Below are positions 52,601-60,704 of a stretch of 64,000 nucleotides of DNA, in pieces. Location of the stretch: positions 57,090 to 121,089 of the forward strand of contig JAUIHS010000012.1 of assembly GCA_030432255.1 (NCBI GenBank), read 5' to 3'. Source of the DNA: Phycisphaerae bacterium. GTDB taxonomy: Bacteria; Planctomycetota; Phycisphaerae; Phycisphaerales; UBA1924. Under the pieces are notes generated by a model. The model saw only the letters and a list, made by a program, of their open reading frames with translations, did no database searches and had not been told where the DNA came from. Every line of letters begins with the position of its first letter. Position 1 is the first letter of the stretch. The position numbers and the translations under genes were made by a program.

Positions 52601-53701
52601 TTGACGGAAGACAGAGCACATGCCCAGGATCTCGGCGCTCGGCTGCTCTCGCGGCCGTACGAGGATTTCGCACGCGAATGCTCGGCGTCGGGTGAACTCT
52701 CCATCGGCCACGCCCGCGAGATGTACTGTCGGTTTCATCGCGACGGCGAGGGGGGTGCTGTGCCGCGACCGCGCCAGGTCCTGACCAGCGACCACCCGGA
52801 AGGTGAGGTCATCAAGTTCACTCTGCCGATCCCGGGTGCGGTGCGATCGGGTCCCGATTCCGAGGGCATGCTTGAGACCGAGTCCGTCATTATTCCGATG
52901 CGTCGACCTCATGAGACCACTCACACGCTCTGTGTCTCAAGCCAGGTCGGCTGCGCCATGGGGTGTACGTTCTGTGAGACAGCACAGATGGGGCTGATCC
53001 GTTCTCTCACTCCCGCCGAGATCGTCGCCCAGTGGTGGGCAGCCCGTCACCACCTTGGTCACCGGATCCGCAACATCGTGTTCATGGGGATGGGTGAGCC
53101 TCTCGACAATCTCGATGCAGTCACGGAAGCGATCACCGTGCTCACTGATCATCATGGCCCCGCCGTCGGCATGCGCCGCATCACCATCTCGACAGTGGGC
53201 CGGGTCGACCGGCTCGGCGAACTCGCGGCCCGAGTCCGCCGCCACGGCTGGCGTCAACTCAACCTCGCCGTTTCAGTCAATGCACCGAATGATGAGATCC
53301 GCTCGAGCATCATGCCCCTGAACCGGGCCATGCCATTGTCCGAACTCATCGAGATCCTCGAGGCGTGGCCGCTGCGTCGGAGCGGCCGGATCTGCGTGGA
53401 GTACGTCCTGATTCCCGGGGTCAATGATCGTGACGAGCACGCCGCCGAACTCGCTCACCGGCTTCGCCGCGTCCGCTGCTGCGTCAACGTGATCCCATAC
53501 AACCCGCGGCGCGACTCACCCTGGCCGGCCCCGGCCGAAGCGGACGTGCGGCGCTTCATCGCTGAGCTTGAACGGAGCGGTCAGTTCTGCAAGCGCCGGC
53601 GCACCAAGGGCACGGATTCCATGGCGGCCTGCGGCCAGTTGGGGAACGAACGCATCCGCCAGCGGAAACTGGTTCCGATCAGCGTCACCCAGTCTCAATA
53701 G
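52601..53701 (+). CDS. rlmN: Radical SAM 23S rRNA/tRNA adenosine-2-methyltransferase RlmN
   Basis: RlmN methylates C2 of A2503 in 23S rRNA and A37 in some tRNAs. The start is a TTG after a GAGGG site; the protein has 366 residues. The radical-SAM motif is CAMGCTFC (Cys118, Cys122, Cys125); the methyl-carrying Cys is Cys344 in AACGQLG. FMGMGEPLDNLDAV and ISTVGRVDRLGELA also match. Its close relative Cfr (C8 methylation) shares these cysteines, but the housekeeping context favours RlmN. Its 3' end overlaps the halogenase gene by 7 bases, convergently. Confidence 0.93.
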   Translation: MTEDRAHAQDLGARLLSRPYEDFARECSASGELSIGHAREMYCRFHRDGEGGAVPRPRQVLTSDHPEGEVIKFTLPIPGAVRSGPDSEGMLETESVIIPMRRPHETTHTLCVSSQVGCAMGCTFCETAQMGLIRSLTPAEIVAQWWAARHHLGHRIRNIVFMGMGEPLDNLDAVTEAITVLTDHHGPAVGMRRITISTVGRVDRLGELAARVRRHGWRQLNLAVSVNAPNDEIRSSIMPLNRAMPLSELIEILEAWPLRRSGRICVEYVLIPGVNDRDEHAAELAHRLRRVRCCVNVIPYNPRRDSPWPAPAEADVRRFIAELERSGQFCKRRRTKGTDSMAACGQLGNERIRQRKLVPISVTQSQ

Positions 53702-55449
53702 TTCCGTTCGTAGGAAGGCGCATCCGGCTTCGCCGCCACGGACGCTGCTGACTCCGACGACAACCGCACCATCTTCGCCTGCCCCCCCTCAATCACGGGC
53801 TTGCGCGGATTGCGTTTCGCTTTCACCCAGCCCTCCGTCACCATGGCCTCCAGTGCCATGAGGAGGTTGGAGTAGAAGAACTCGCGTCTTGGAGCCGGGA
53901 TGGTCGGCAGCAGTTCCTGCTGCCAGTACTGGATGATCTGAACGATGTCGGAGTGCTTCGCCAGGGTGTCCATCACGCGCTTGTAGAAACCCACCTGCGG
54001 AAGAGACGCCTCACCTCGCATATAGCAGGGGACCTTCTCGATCGCACCATTCTTCAAGTGGCCCACGGCCCCGTGCGTGACATTGGAGACATCGAGTTTG
54101 AACTCGTTGTACTTGTTGAAGCAGTAGTCGGAGCGTTCGCCCAGAAGCCGCTCGAGGACCCCCTTCGCGGTCGCGACATTGAAGGAGCCGAAGAAGCTCA
54201 TCTCCGGATTCTCGCTCGCGAAACCACCCCGCGCCAGCCAGCCCCAGGCCGCGTCCGGCGACAGGGGCAGGCCACCCTCCCGCGCGATCGCCGCGCAATG
54301 GTCCTTCAGATCCGTCAGGCAGCCATTGGATGAATACCAGAACTGCGCGAAGGCGATGTGCTGGCTGATACTGATGCGGTTGGAGTCGTTGTATCGTTGC
54401 TTGAGCCAGTCGGCTTCGTGGATGCCGCGACGGAGTTCAAGAATCGTGTAGGCGGCGTCGAGTCCCATTTTGTGTGCGATGTTCATTCCGGCGGACAGGA
54501 TCGGATCGGCGAAGCCGGCGGACTCGCCCACGAGGAACCAGTTCTCACCGACCAACCGATCGGCGAGGTGAGACCAGTCCTTGCAGGATTCAAGCAGGTT
54601 CTCCCGCTCGGCATTGGCGGTGAGACCCGAGATCATGGGCTGCATGGCGATCGAGTCGAGGTAGAGTTCTTCAGGGGACTTGCCAAGGCGCTTGTAGTGC
54701 TCGGAGGGGCAGACCAGGCCGATACTCGTGCGGGTTGGTCCCAATGGGATGAACCACATCCACCCATGCGGCAGGCTTCGGATCTGGATTCGCGTCGCGC
54801 CGACACCGATTCGTTCCGCCCACTCGGCATTCTGCCAGTAATCCCAGATCGCGATGTTGCGCAGTTGCTCAGGTTCCCAGCGCCCCACGCCCATGGCCTT
54901 CCGGATCGTTGAGAAGACACCTGAGCCGTCGACGTAGTGGTCCGCCGTGATGGTCCGTCCGTCGCTCAATGCAAACCCCGTGATCCGATCGCCATCCGCA
55001 TCGATCCGATCGACACGAACCTCTTCGAAGACCTCGGCGCCCATCGACTCGGCGTGACGGAGGAGGATGTTGTCGTAGATCGCGCGATCCACCTGGAACG
55101 CCAGGCGCGTGCGCTGCCCCTTGTACTGTCCGGGGCGAGGCTCATCGCGATAGTCTTCCACTGGAAGGAACTCGAAGTCCCACGTCTCGTTCGCAGCACC
55201 CCAGGTGAGGACCGCGCCGATCTTGATCGGGAAGCCGGCGGCCTCGACCTTGTCCCACGCGCCCATCTCGTGCAGGACATAGCAGACGCCGGGAAGTTGA
55301 CTCTCGCCGATGTGCTCGCGCGGGAACTTCTCCTTCTCGAAGATGGCGACCCGGATGCTCGGGTCGTACTTGCGGAGGATGCTCGCAACCGTGGTGCCGG
55401 AAGGACCGCCGCCGATGATGGCCACATCGTAGTGAGATGACTGGGTCAT
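53695..55449 (-). CDS. Flavin-dependent halogenase-like oxidoreductase
   Basis: The 584-residue protein begins with the FAD-binding GGGPSGTTVAS (13-23). It has the halogenase signature WxWxIP exactly (Trp230-Met-Trp232-Phe-Ile234-Pro235 in HGWMWFIPLG) and the second signature FxxPxxSxG (Phe313 to Gly321, FADPILSAG). Lys76 in GFPIKIGAVLTWG sits where tryptophan/phenol halogenases have the HOX-channelling lysine. The C-terminal 200 residues are longer than in some halogenases. It could chlorinate or brominate an indole, pyrrole or phenol, but related proteins without halogenase activity exist. Cytoplasmic. A GGAGAGG site precedes the ATG. The partner flavin reductase is not nearby. Confidence 0.85.
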   Translation of the reverse strand: MTQSSHYDVAIIGGGPSGTTVASILRKYDPSIRVAIFEKEKFPREHIGESQLPGVCYVLHEMGAWDKVEAAGFPIKIGAVLTWGAANETWDFEFLPVEDYRDEPRPGQYKGQRTRLAFQVDRAIYDNILLRHAESMGAEVFEEVRVDRIDADGDRITGFALSDGRTITADHYVDGSGVFSTIRKAMGVGRWEPEQLRNIAIWDYWQNAEWAERIGVGATRIQIRSLPHGWMWFIPLGPTRTSIGLVCPSEHYKRLGKSPEELYLDSIAMQPMISGLTANAERENLLESCKDWSHLADRLVGENWFLVGESAGFADPILSAGMNIAHKMGLDAAYTILELRRGIHEADWLKQRYNDSNRISISQHIAFAQFWYSSNGCLTDLKDHCAAIAREGGLPLSPDAAWGWLARGGFASENPEMSFFGSFNVATAKGVLERLLGERSDYCFNKYNEFKLDVSNVTHGAVGHLKNGAIEKVPCYMRGEASLPQVGFYKRVMDTLAKHSDIVQIIQYWQQELLPTIPAPRREFFYSNLLMALEAMVTEGWVKAKRNPRKPVIEGGQAKMVRLSSESAASVAAKPDAPSYERNY

Positions 55450-55776
55450 GTTCGGAATCCCTCTCCATTCGAGCCGCGTCTCAACCGGCCATCAGACCTG
55501 TCTGACGACCGGCTGGTGGGAGTATAGCCCGCGCCGGAAACGTCGATGTTCCATGTCGATATCCGCCTCCCGAAATTCAGTGGTGCCCGATCACACGACC
55601 TCCCGATAACAGGGTGGTTGTTACCCCAGATTTCGCGTTTTAACAAAAGGACTGCGATGTTGACCCCACCCGCGAGCATTAGCATGAAGACCGGCGTCGT
55701 CAGCGCTCTTGGTGTGACACATCCGCCGGAGTCATCCGCCCGTTGCCTTGGTCCCGGGGTGAAGGAGGAGTGCGAG
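55450..55776. other. Divergent intergenic region, halogenase / response regulator
   Basis: About 327 bases without a gene. On the plus strand TTGTTA (55618-55623) and TAACAA (55641-55646) are 17 bases apart, a weak promoter candidate for the response regulator. AAGGAGGAG (55762-55770) is a strong ribosome site six bases before the TTG at 55777. No convincing promoter was seen for the halogenase. Confidence 0.5.
55618..55646 (+). promoter_or_regulatory. Candidate promoter for the response regulator
   Basis: TTGTTA and TAACAA separated by 17 bases; both hexamers match the sigma-70 consensus in four of six positions or fewer. Moderate at best. Confidence 0.35.
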
Positions 55777-56433
55777 TTGCTGCGAGAAGAGATCTCCATT
55801 GTCATCGCCGACGATCACGCCGTGGTCCGCGGTGCCATCGCCCGCTACCTGGAAGATGCCGAGGGCATCACCGTCCTGGCCAGCGAGAGCAACGCCGAGG
55901 ATGCGCTCGATGCAGTCGTCCGACTTCGTCCTCACATCGGTCTTTTCGACATCGACATGCCGGGTCTCGTCGTCTTTGATGCAGCGCGGACCATCGCAGT
56001 CCAGTGCCCGGAGACCCGCATCATCTTTCTCAGCGCCCATGCCTCGGACCGCTACATCGAGCAGGCACTCGCCGTCAAAGCCTCCGGCTACATCACGAAG
56101 GGCGAAGCCCCGGAGACGGTCCTCCAGGGCATCCGCGCCGTCGCGGCCGGAAGGTCCTACTACTCGCCTGAGGTCCACGACCGAATCCTCGTCGAGGAGA
56201 ACGGCGCCAGCCTTGCCCAGACGCACACCCGCACTTCCACGTTGACTACGCGCGAGGTCGAAGTGCTGGAATACCTCGCGAAGGGCCTCTCCAAGAAAGA
56301 GATCGCCGGCACCATGCACATCGCGGTCAAGACCGTCGAAAATCACTGCACCAACCTGATGCGGAAGCTCGACATTCACGACCGCGTCGAACTCACGCGA
56401 TTCGCGATCCGTGAAGGCTTCGTGCAGGTCTGA
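55777..56433 (+). CDS. NarL/FixJ-type response regulator
   Basis: The TTG at 55777 is chosen because AAGGAGGAG lies six bases upstream and it leaves a normal 218-residue regulator; upstream ATGs add a leader of no recognisable character. The receiver domain has Asp12-Asp13 (IADDHAVVRGA), phospho-acceptor Asp58 (GLFDIDMPG), Ser86 and Lys108 (GYITKGE). The LuxR-type HTH (about 155-213) reads LTTREVEVLEYLAKGLSKKE then IAVKTVENHCTNLMRKLDI. It is a phosphorylation-dependent transcription factor; no histidine kinase is adjacent. It converges on the sigma factor gene with a 2-base gap. Confidence 0.93.
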   Translation: MLREEISIVIADDHAVVRGAIARYLEDAEGITVLASESNAEDALDAVVRLRPHIGLFDIDMPGLVVFDAARTIAVQCPETRIIFLSAHASDRYIEQALAVKASGYITKGEAPETVLQGIRAVAAGRSYYSPEVHDRILVEENGASLAQTHTRTSTLTTREVEVLEYLAKGLSKKEIAGTMHIAVKTVENHCTNLMRKLDIHDRVELTRFAIREGFVQV

Positions 56434-56435
56434 GA

Positions 56436-56966
56436 TCAACTGGCGATCCGGTACGCTCGATCCTCGAGCAAGGCACTCTCAAGCTTGCGCAGGCCACGGA
56501 ACTTCCAGTTCGTGATGGTGGTCATGCGGACCCCCAGCGCAAGTGCGGCGTCGCGATGGGACAGACCGCAACACACCGTGAGTTCAATCGCGCGCTTCTC
56601 GTTGTCCGACAACCGCTCGAATGCCCGCTCATAGCTCTCCAGGCGTCCGCCGGAGTCGATCCCGGTCGCAGGCGTCGCGCGTTCGCGGCGGGACGCACCC
56701 ACGCGGGCGATCGTCTCAACCGCGCGGACATGTCGCTGTCCGGAGCGGTAACGGCGTTTGATGAGGTTGTCGGCGATCTTGAGCAGATAGCTCACCCGGA
56801 TCGTGCGCGAGGCAAGGTCCTCAATTTCGAGGAGTCGCAGGAAAACATCCTGCGTGACATCCTCAGCAGTCGCTGCATCGGTCGAACGGCGCACGAATCG
56901 ATAGACACGGTCGTAGTACTCTGCGCAGAGTGACAGCACCAGCTGTCCGGCTTGGTCAGCACACAT
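56436..56966 (-). CDS. ECF-like RNA polymerase sigma factor
   Basis: The 176-residue protein has sigma region 2 (YYDRVYRFVRRSTDAATAED, then VTQDVFLRLL, about 17-50) and region 4 with an HTH (ERLSDNEKRAIELTVCCGLS then HRDAALALGVRMTTITNWKF). There is no region 1 or 3, as in the ECF group. No anti-sigma factor gene is adjacent, which is unusual. It is convergent with the response regulator. Its likely promoter lies in 56967-57264, which also contains an 11-base direct repeat. Confidence 0.9.
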   Translation of the reverse strand: MCADQAGQLVLSLCAEYYDRVYRFVRRSTDAATAEDVTQDVFLRLLEIEDLASRTIRVSYLLKIADNLIKRRYRSGQRHVRAVETIARVGASRRERATPATGIDSGGRLESYERAFERLSDNEKRAIELTVCCGLSHRDAALALGVRMTTITNWKFRGLRKLESALLEDRAYRIAS

Positions 56967-57264
56967 ATCCCGCTCCTGGCTTGAGTTTTCTCTTGCGACG
57001 CGTGGAGCGTCACCACCTTTTTCTTGACCGCAGCCTCAGCGGAGACTGCGACCCACCGATGACCAATCTAGTGTTTCGTTTCCGGATGTCTGTGGGGACA
57101 ACTCCTCAAAAGTTCCCGGTGCAACCACCTTTTCCGGGCCGGTCCTACCACGGCCGGGCCATCCGGACGGGTGAGTTTTCTCGTAGAATGTTCCTGCACG
57201 GTTGTGAATTCACCCTTTTCGGTGATACCGGTGAACCTCCTGAGATCCCTACTGACTGGATCGC
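56967..57264. other. Divergent intergenic region, sigma factor / FHA gene
   Basis: Nearly 300 bases without a gene. TGAGTTTTCTC occurs twice on the plus strand, at 56982-56992 and 57172-57182, once near each gene start, which could be sites for the same regulator or sigma factor. The region is relatively AT-richer than its surroundings. Confidence 0.45.
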
Positions 57265-58728
57265 TTGCAATTGAACGGAACATCCGGTGACAAAGGCGTT
57301 CTCCTCCTCAATCGTGTCCCCGGACATGCCGCGGCGGACGATCTCGAGCGCGTTCTGAACAAGCTTCTCGATCGCATCTCAGAAGCAGAGCCGATCGTTG
57401 AGACGACCGAAGACTCGCTCTTCGCATTTCCAACGATCGATGCCGCGCGCCGCTTTGCCGAACAGCTGCTTTCGACACTGCGCGCCACGAGACATGACGC
57501 GGCGGATGCGGTCCGCCTCGTGACTGCCTCGCAGCGCAGCTCCCTGATGGACCCGTCGGCGCGCCTCGAAGTACTTCGACGCGAAGCGATGTCTGTTAAA
57601 CCGGGCGTTGTCAACATGGCGCGCAACACGCCTCCGGACACAGCTTCTTCCCAACCCGACAGTGACCCCCAGGTTGACGAACCGAAGCCTGTGCAGGAGG
57701 CACCACCTCCACGGCCCGCGCCAAAGCCTCCATCTACCGCAGGCCCCGGCCCGACCACGAGTTGGTTCACACGAACGCCTGCGTCGGGAGCCGCGAATCG
57801 ACCCAACCCGTTCGCGGAGTCGTCTGCGCCACCGGCGAAGCCAACCCCCGCTCCCGTCTCCGAACCGGAGCCGGCGACCGAACCGGTATCGGAAGCAGAG
57901 CCACCACCGGATGTGGCGCCTCCCGAACCGGAGGCTGAGACGCCATCGGGCATTCACAAACTGCTCCTCGTCAATCCGACCGACGAACCCGTCGAACGCT
58001 GTGCGATGCAACGGACAGGGAATGGAAAGAGACTGCTGATCTGCACCAATCGACGTCTGACGCTCGGGCGCAGTCGTAACGATGCGGACATCGTGACCTG
58101 GGTCATGCCGCGATCGGACAAGAATGACCAGCTCAGCCGCATGGTCTCATCCGTTCATTGCCGCCTCCTGCTCAACCCGGAGGCGATCATGGTCCGCCAT
58201 CTCTCCTCGGTGAACCCGACCCACCTCAACAGCGTGCGCATCGACGATCCGGTGCCTCTGCCGCTCGATCGCCCGTCCGTGCTGACGCTGTCTGCCAACT
58301 TTTCGCTTCATCTCACCCCGCTCCAGGTGCCCACTGACTTCGCTTCTCTCTCCGAACGCTGGTGTGGCGTGATGGATGAAGATGGTCGACGACGGTGGGA
58401 GTGGGGCGGCCGTCATGGGATCGGAGGGATTCTCATTGAACGGCGGGATGGCCTGGCCGAGATCGAGAGGTACCTCTGGCTGCTCTCCTCCGTCGCGCTG
58501 CGTGAGGACCTCACGGCCTCGGAGGATGGACAGGGATGTGGGGTTGCGCTGACGTCACTTCCCTGGGTCGCGATCGGAAACCACGGCATGAGCGAAGGCG
58601 TGCGGTACGGAGATCACACGATCAACGAAGGCACGCTCGCTCTGCTCGCCGCCGATCGGACCGCCATGACACCTCGCGGCGATCTTCTGATTGAAGCATT
58701 CAAACAGGATCTCGGCGGCAAGGCCTGA
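57265..58728 (+). CDS. FHA-domain protein with cyclase-like N-terminus
   Basis: Residues 1-120 resemble a degenerate nucleotidyl-cyclase-like fold (TTEDSLFAFPTIDAARRFAE recalls the GDGxxAxF...A region of class III cyclases), but metal-binding Asp residues are not evident. A Pro/Glu/Ala-rich linker spans about 121-228. An FHA domain follows: LTLGRSRNDADI (Gly268-Arg269-Ser270), SRMVSSVHCRLL (Ser296, His298) and NPTHLNSV (Asn317 to Asn322). FHA domains bind phosphothreonine. The end is an uncharacterised 150 residues. The start (TTG, 57265) is uncertain, with no clear ribosome site. No Ser/Thr kinase is adjacent. Its stop abuts the convergent kynB. Confidence 0.78.
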   Translation: MQLNGTSGDKGVLLLNRVPGHAAADDLERVLNKLLDRISEAEPIVETTEDSLFAFPTIDAARRFAEQLLSTLRATRHDAADAVRLVTASQRSSLMDPSARLEVLRREAMSVKPGVVNMARNTPPDTASSQPDSDPQVDEPKPVQEAPPPRPAPKPPSTAGPGPTTSWFTRTPASGAANRPNPFAESSAPPAKPTPAPVSEPEPATEPVSEAEPPPDVAPPEPEAETPSGIHKLLLVNPTDEPVERCAMQRTGNGKRLLICTNRRLTLGRSRNDADIVTWVMPRSDKNDQLSRMVSSVHCRLLLNPEAIMVRHLSSVNPTHLNSVRIDDPVPLPLDRPSVLTLSANFSLHLTPLQVPTDFASLSERWCGVMDEDGRRRWEWGGRHGIGGILIERRDGLAEIERYLWLLSSVALREDLTASEDGQGCGVALTSLPWVAIGNHGMSEGVRYGDHTINEGTLALLAADRTAMTPRGDLLIEAFKQDLGGKA

Positions 58729-59349
58729 TCACCCCAGTGTGCGCAGCACGGCGCGTATCGGACTGGCGTCGTACCCCACGAGTTTCAGGGGCAGCGCGAT
58801 CAACTCGTACTCGCCCGGGGGAACCTCCGACAGGTCCAGGACTTCCAGGATCGCCATGTCGTTGCGCAGGAACGCATGATGGGCCGGCAGGTCCTTGCTG
58901 GTGAACGTATCCACGCTGGGTGTGTCCATACCAACGAGGATGACGCCCCGTTCGTGAAGCCAGTCGACCAGCGTCGGTTCGACAGCAACATAGTCTTCGT
59001 TGAAGTGCTGGTGATCCGGATAGCTTCCGGTCTTGAAGAGCACCCGCGGCTGACGGATCTCGTCCTTCACATCCTCGATGGCAATGCGTCCGCCGGGCGT
59101 GGCCCGGACCTCGATGACCTGGCATGGCCCCAGGTAGAAGTCGAGTGCACGCTCATCAATTCCGGGGGCATCGAGCCCATAGTGATTCGGAGCATCAGCA
59201 TGCGCCCCGCAGTGCACCTGCGTGTGCAGGACCGACACGGTGACCGGGGCGCCGTCCTTGAGATGGCAGCGGACCTCTCGGCTCGGCTTCGGATCGCCGG
59301 GCCAGACAGCCAGCCGTTCATCCATGGGCGGGGTGATGTCGTACAGCAC
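58729..59349 (-). CDS. kynB: Arylformamidase (KynB-type cyclase family)
   Basis: KynB hydrolyses N-formylkynurenine to kynurenine and formate. The GTG at 59349 has GAGGAG seven bases upstream and gives 206 residues. The family motif HCGAHADAPNH (His46, His50, Asp52, His56) provides the metal ligands of the HxGTHxDxPxH pattern; LYDITPPMDERLAVWPGDP at the start is also typical. A related cyclase-family hydrolase is possible, but the adjacent kmo, kynU and kynA make KynB the best call. It is the last gene of the operon, 14 bases after kmo. Confidence 0.92.
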   Translation of the reverse strand: MLYDITPPMDERLAVWPGDPKPSREVRCHLKDGAPVTVSVLHTQVHCGAHADAPNHYGLDAPGIDERALDFYLGPCQVIEVRATPGGRIAIEDVKDEIRQPRVLFKTGSYPDHQHFNEDYVAVEPTLVDWLHERGVILVGMDTPSVDTFTSKDLPAHHAFLRNDMAILEVLDLSEVPPGEYELIALPLKLVGYDASPIRAVLRTLG

Positions 59350-59363
59350 GATCGGGCTCCTCG

Positions 59364-60704
59364 TCAGGACACCAGGAGAATCAGGATCACAAGAAGAACC
59401 AGCAACATGACACCGATCGTCACGCTGCCGAGCACGACACTCTTCCATTGTCGTGCAGCACGGATGCGGGCCTCTGCATAGGGAACCGTCGAGAAGGACA
59501 CCATGTTGTAGAGGGGTGTGAACTGGTCGGGGATGGCACGGTGGAGGAAGCGCTCAAAGCGTTTCATCGCGAGGAACCACGGCGAGGCAACGTGATCACG
59601 CATTTCGATGAAGTTGTGCAACGCCATGTCCGCGATGGCGTCTGCATTCGGCTTCCTGATCCTGTCATACGCACCGAGTGCAGCAGTGAAGTCGTGATCG
59701 TGCGCCTCGAGGCATCGCGCCAGTTCCGAGCAATCCTCGAATGCCGCATTCATACCCTGCCCATAGAATGGCACAATCGCATGGGCTGCATCACCCAGCA
59801 GGACAACACGATCCCGGTAGACCCATGGCGAACAACGCACCGTCACCAGCGAACTCGTCGGGTTGTTCTCGAAGTCGTCTTCGAGTGTGGGCATCAGTGG
59901 AATCGCATCACCGAACCAGCGTTCGAAGAAAGGGAGTATCTCCGCCCGAGTCCGGACCGCGTCGAAGCTGCGCTCACCCTTGAATGGCCAGAAGAGTGTG
60001 CACGTGAACGAACGATCAGCGTTGGGCAGCGCGATCATCATGGAGCCGCCACGAGGCCAGATGTGGAGCGCATTCGGCTCCATGGCGAAGTCCCCGGAGG
60101 ATGTCGGCGGAATATGCAGTTCCTTGTACCCATGCTCGAGGTACGACTGGCTGTAGTTGAATCGCTCAGTTTTCTGCATGAAACCACGTACGGCCGAGAA
60201 CGCTCCGTCCGCACCGATGATCAGGTCCGCTTCCGGCTGAACGATGCGCCCTTCGGAATCAACGAACACGATGGATGATCCATCGGGCTCGATGTCTACG
60301 CATCGATGCTCGAAAAACAGGGTGACATTGTCATAGGCATCCGCGGCCTCCAGCAGCGTGACGTTCAGTCCACCGCGCGAAACCGAGTTGATGGCCTCGC
60401 GCGGATCCTTGCTGTAGGCCTGATACGCGAGTTCGCCACCGACATCATGCATCATGCGCCCCCGCATCGGAACCGCATCTGCGAGGACGCGCGCCGTCAA
60501 CCCGACCCGTTCCAGGGCTGCGATGCCCCGCGCCGACAGCGCCAGGTTGATGGAACGTCCGCCGACGAACCCTGCAGCGCGCGGATCAGGCCGCCGCTCG
60601 TAGACTGAAACGCGATATCCCATCGCCGCGAGTTCGCATGCCACTAGGGCACCGCCGAGGCCGGCACCTGCGACCACGACGTGGCGAGATCCGAGATCAG
60701 TCAT
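59364..60704 (-). CDS. kmo: Kynurenine 3-monooxygenase
   Basis: This FAD enzyme hydroxylates kynurenine to 3-hydroxykynurenine with NADPH and O2. The 446-residue protein has the FAD fold VVVAGAGLGGALVACELAAM, GGRSINLALSARGIAAL, the GD motif VLLGDAAHAIVPFYGQGMNA and AFEDCSELARCLEAH. A hydrophobic C-terminal segment of about 25 residues (VTIGVMLLVLLVILILLVS) anchors it in a membrane, as in eukaryotic KMO. Its ATG overlaps the kynU stop by 4 bases. Confidence 0.96.
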   Translation of the reverse strand: MTDLGSRHVVVAGAGLGGALVACELAAMGYRVSVYERRPDPRAAGFVGGRSINLALSARGIAALERVGLTARVLADAVPMRGRMMHDVGGELAYQAYSKDPREAINSVSRGGLNVTLLEAADAYDNVTLFFEHRCVDIEPDGSSIVFVDSEGRIVQPEADLIIGADGAFSAVRGFMQKTERFNYSQSYLEHGYKELHIPPTSSGDFAMEPNALHIWPRGGSMMIALPNADRSFTCTLFWPFKGERSFDAVRTRAEILPFFERWFGDAIPLMPTLEDDFENNPTSSLVTVRCSPWVYRDRVVLLGDAAHAIVPFYGQGMNAAFEDCSELARCLEAHDHDFTAALGAYDRIRKPNADAIADMALHNFIEMRDHVASPWFLAMKRFERFLHRAIPDQFTPLYNMVSFSTVPYAEARIRAARQWKSVVLGSVTIGVMLLVLLVILILLVS

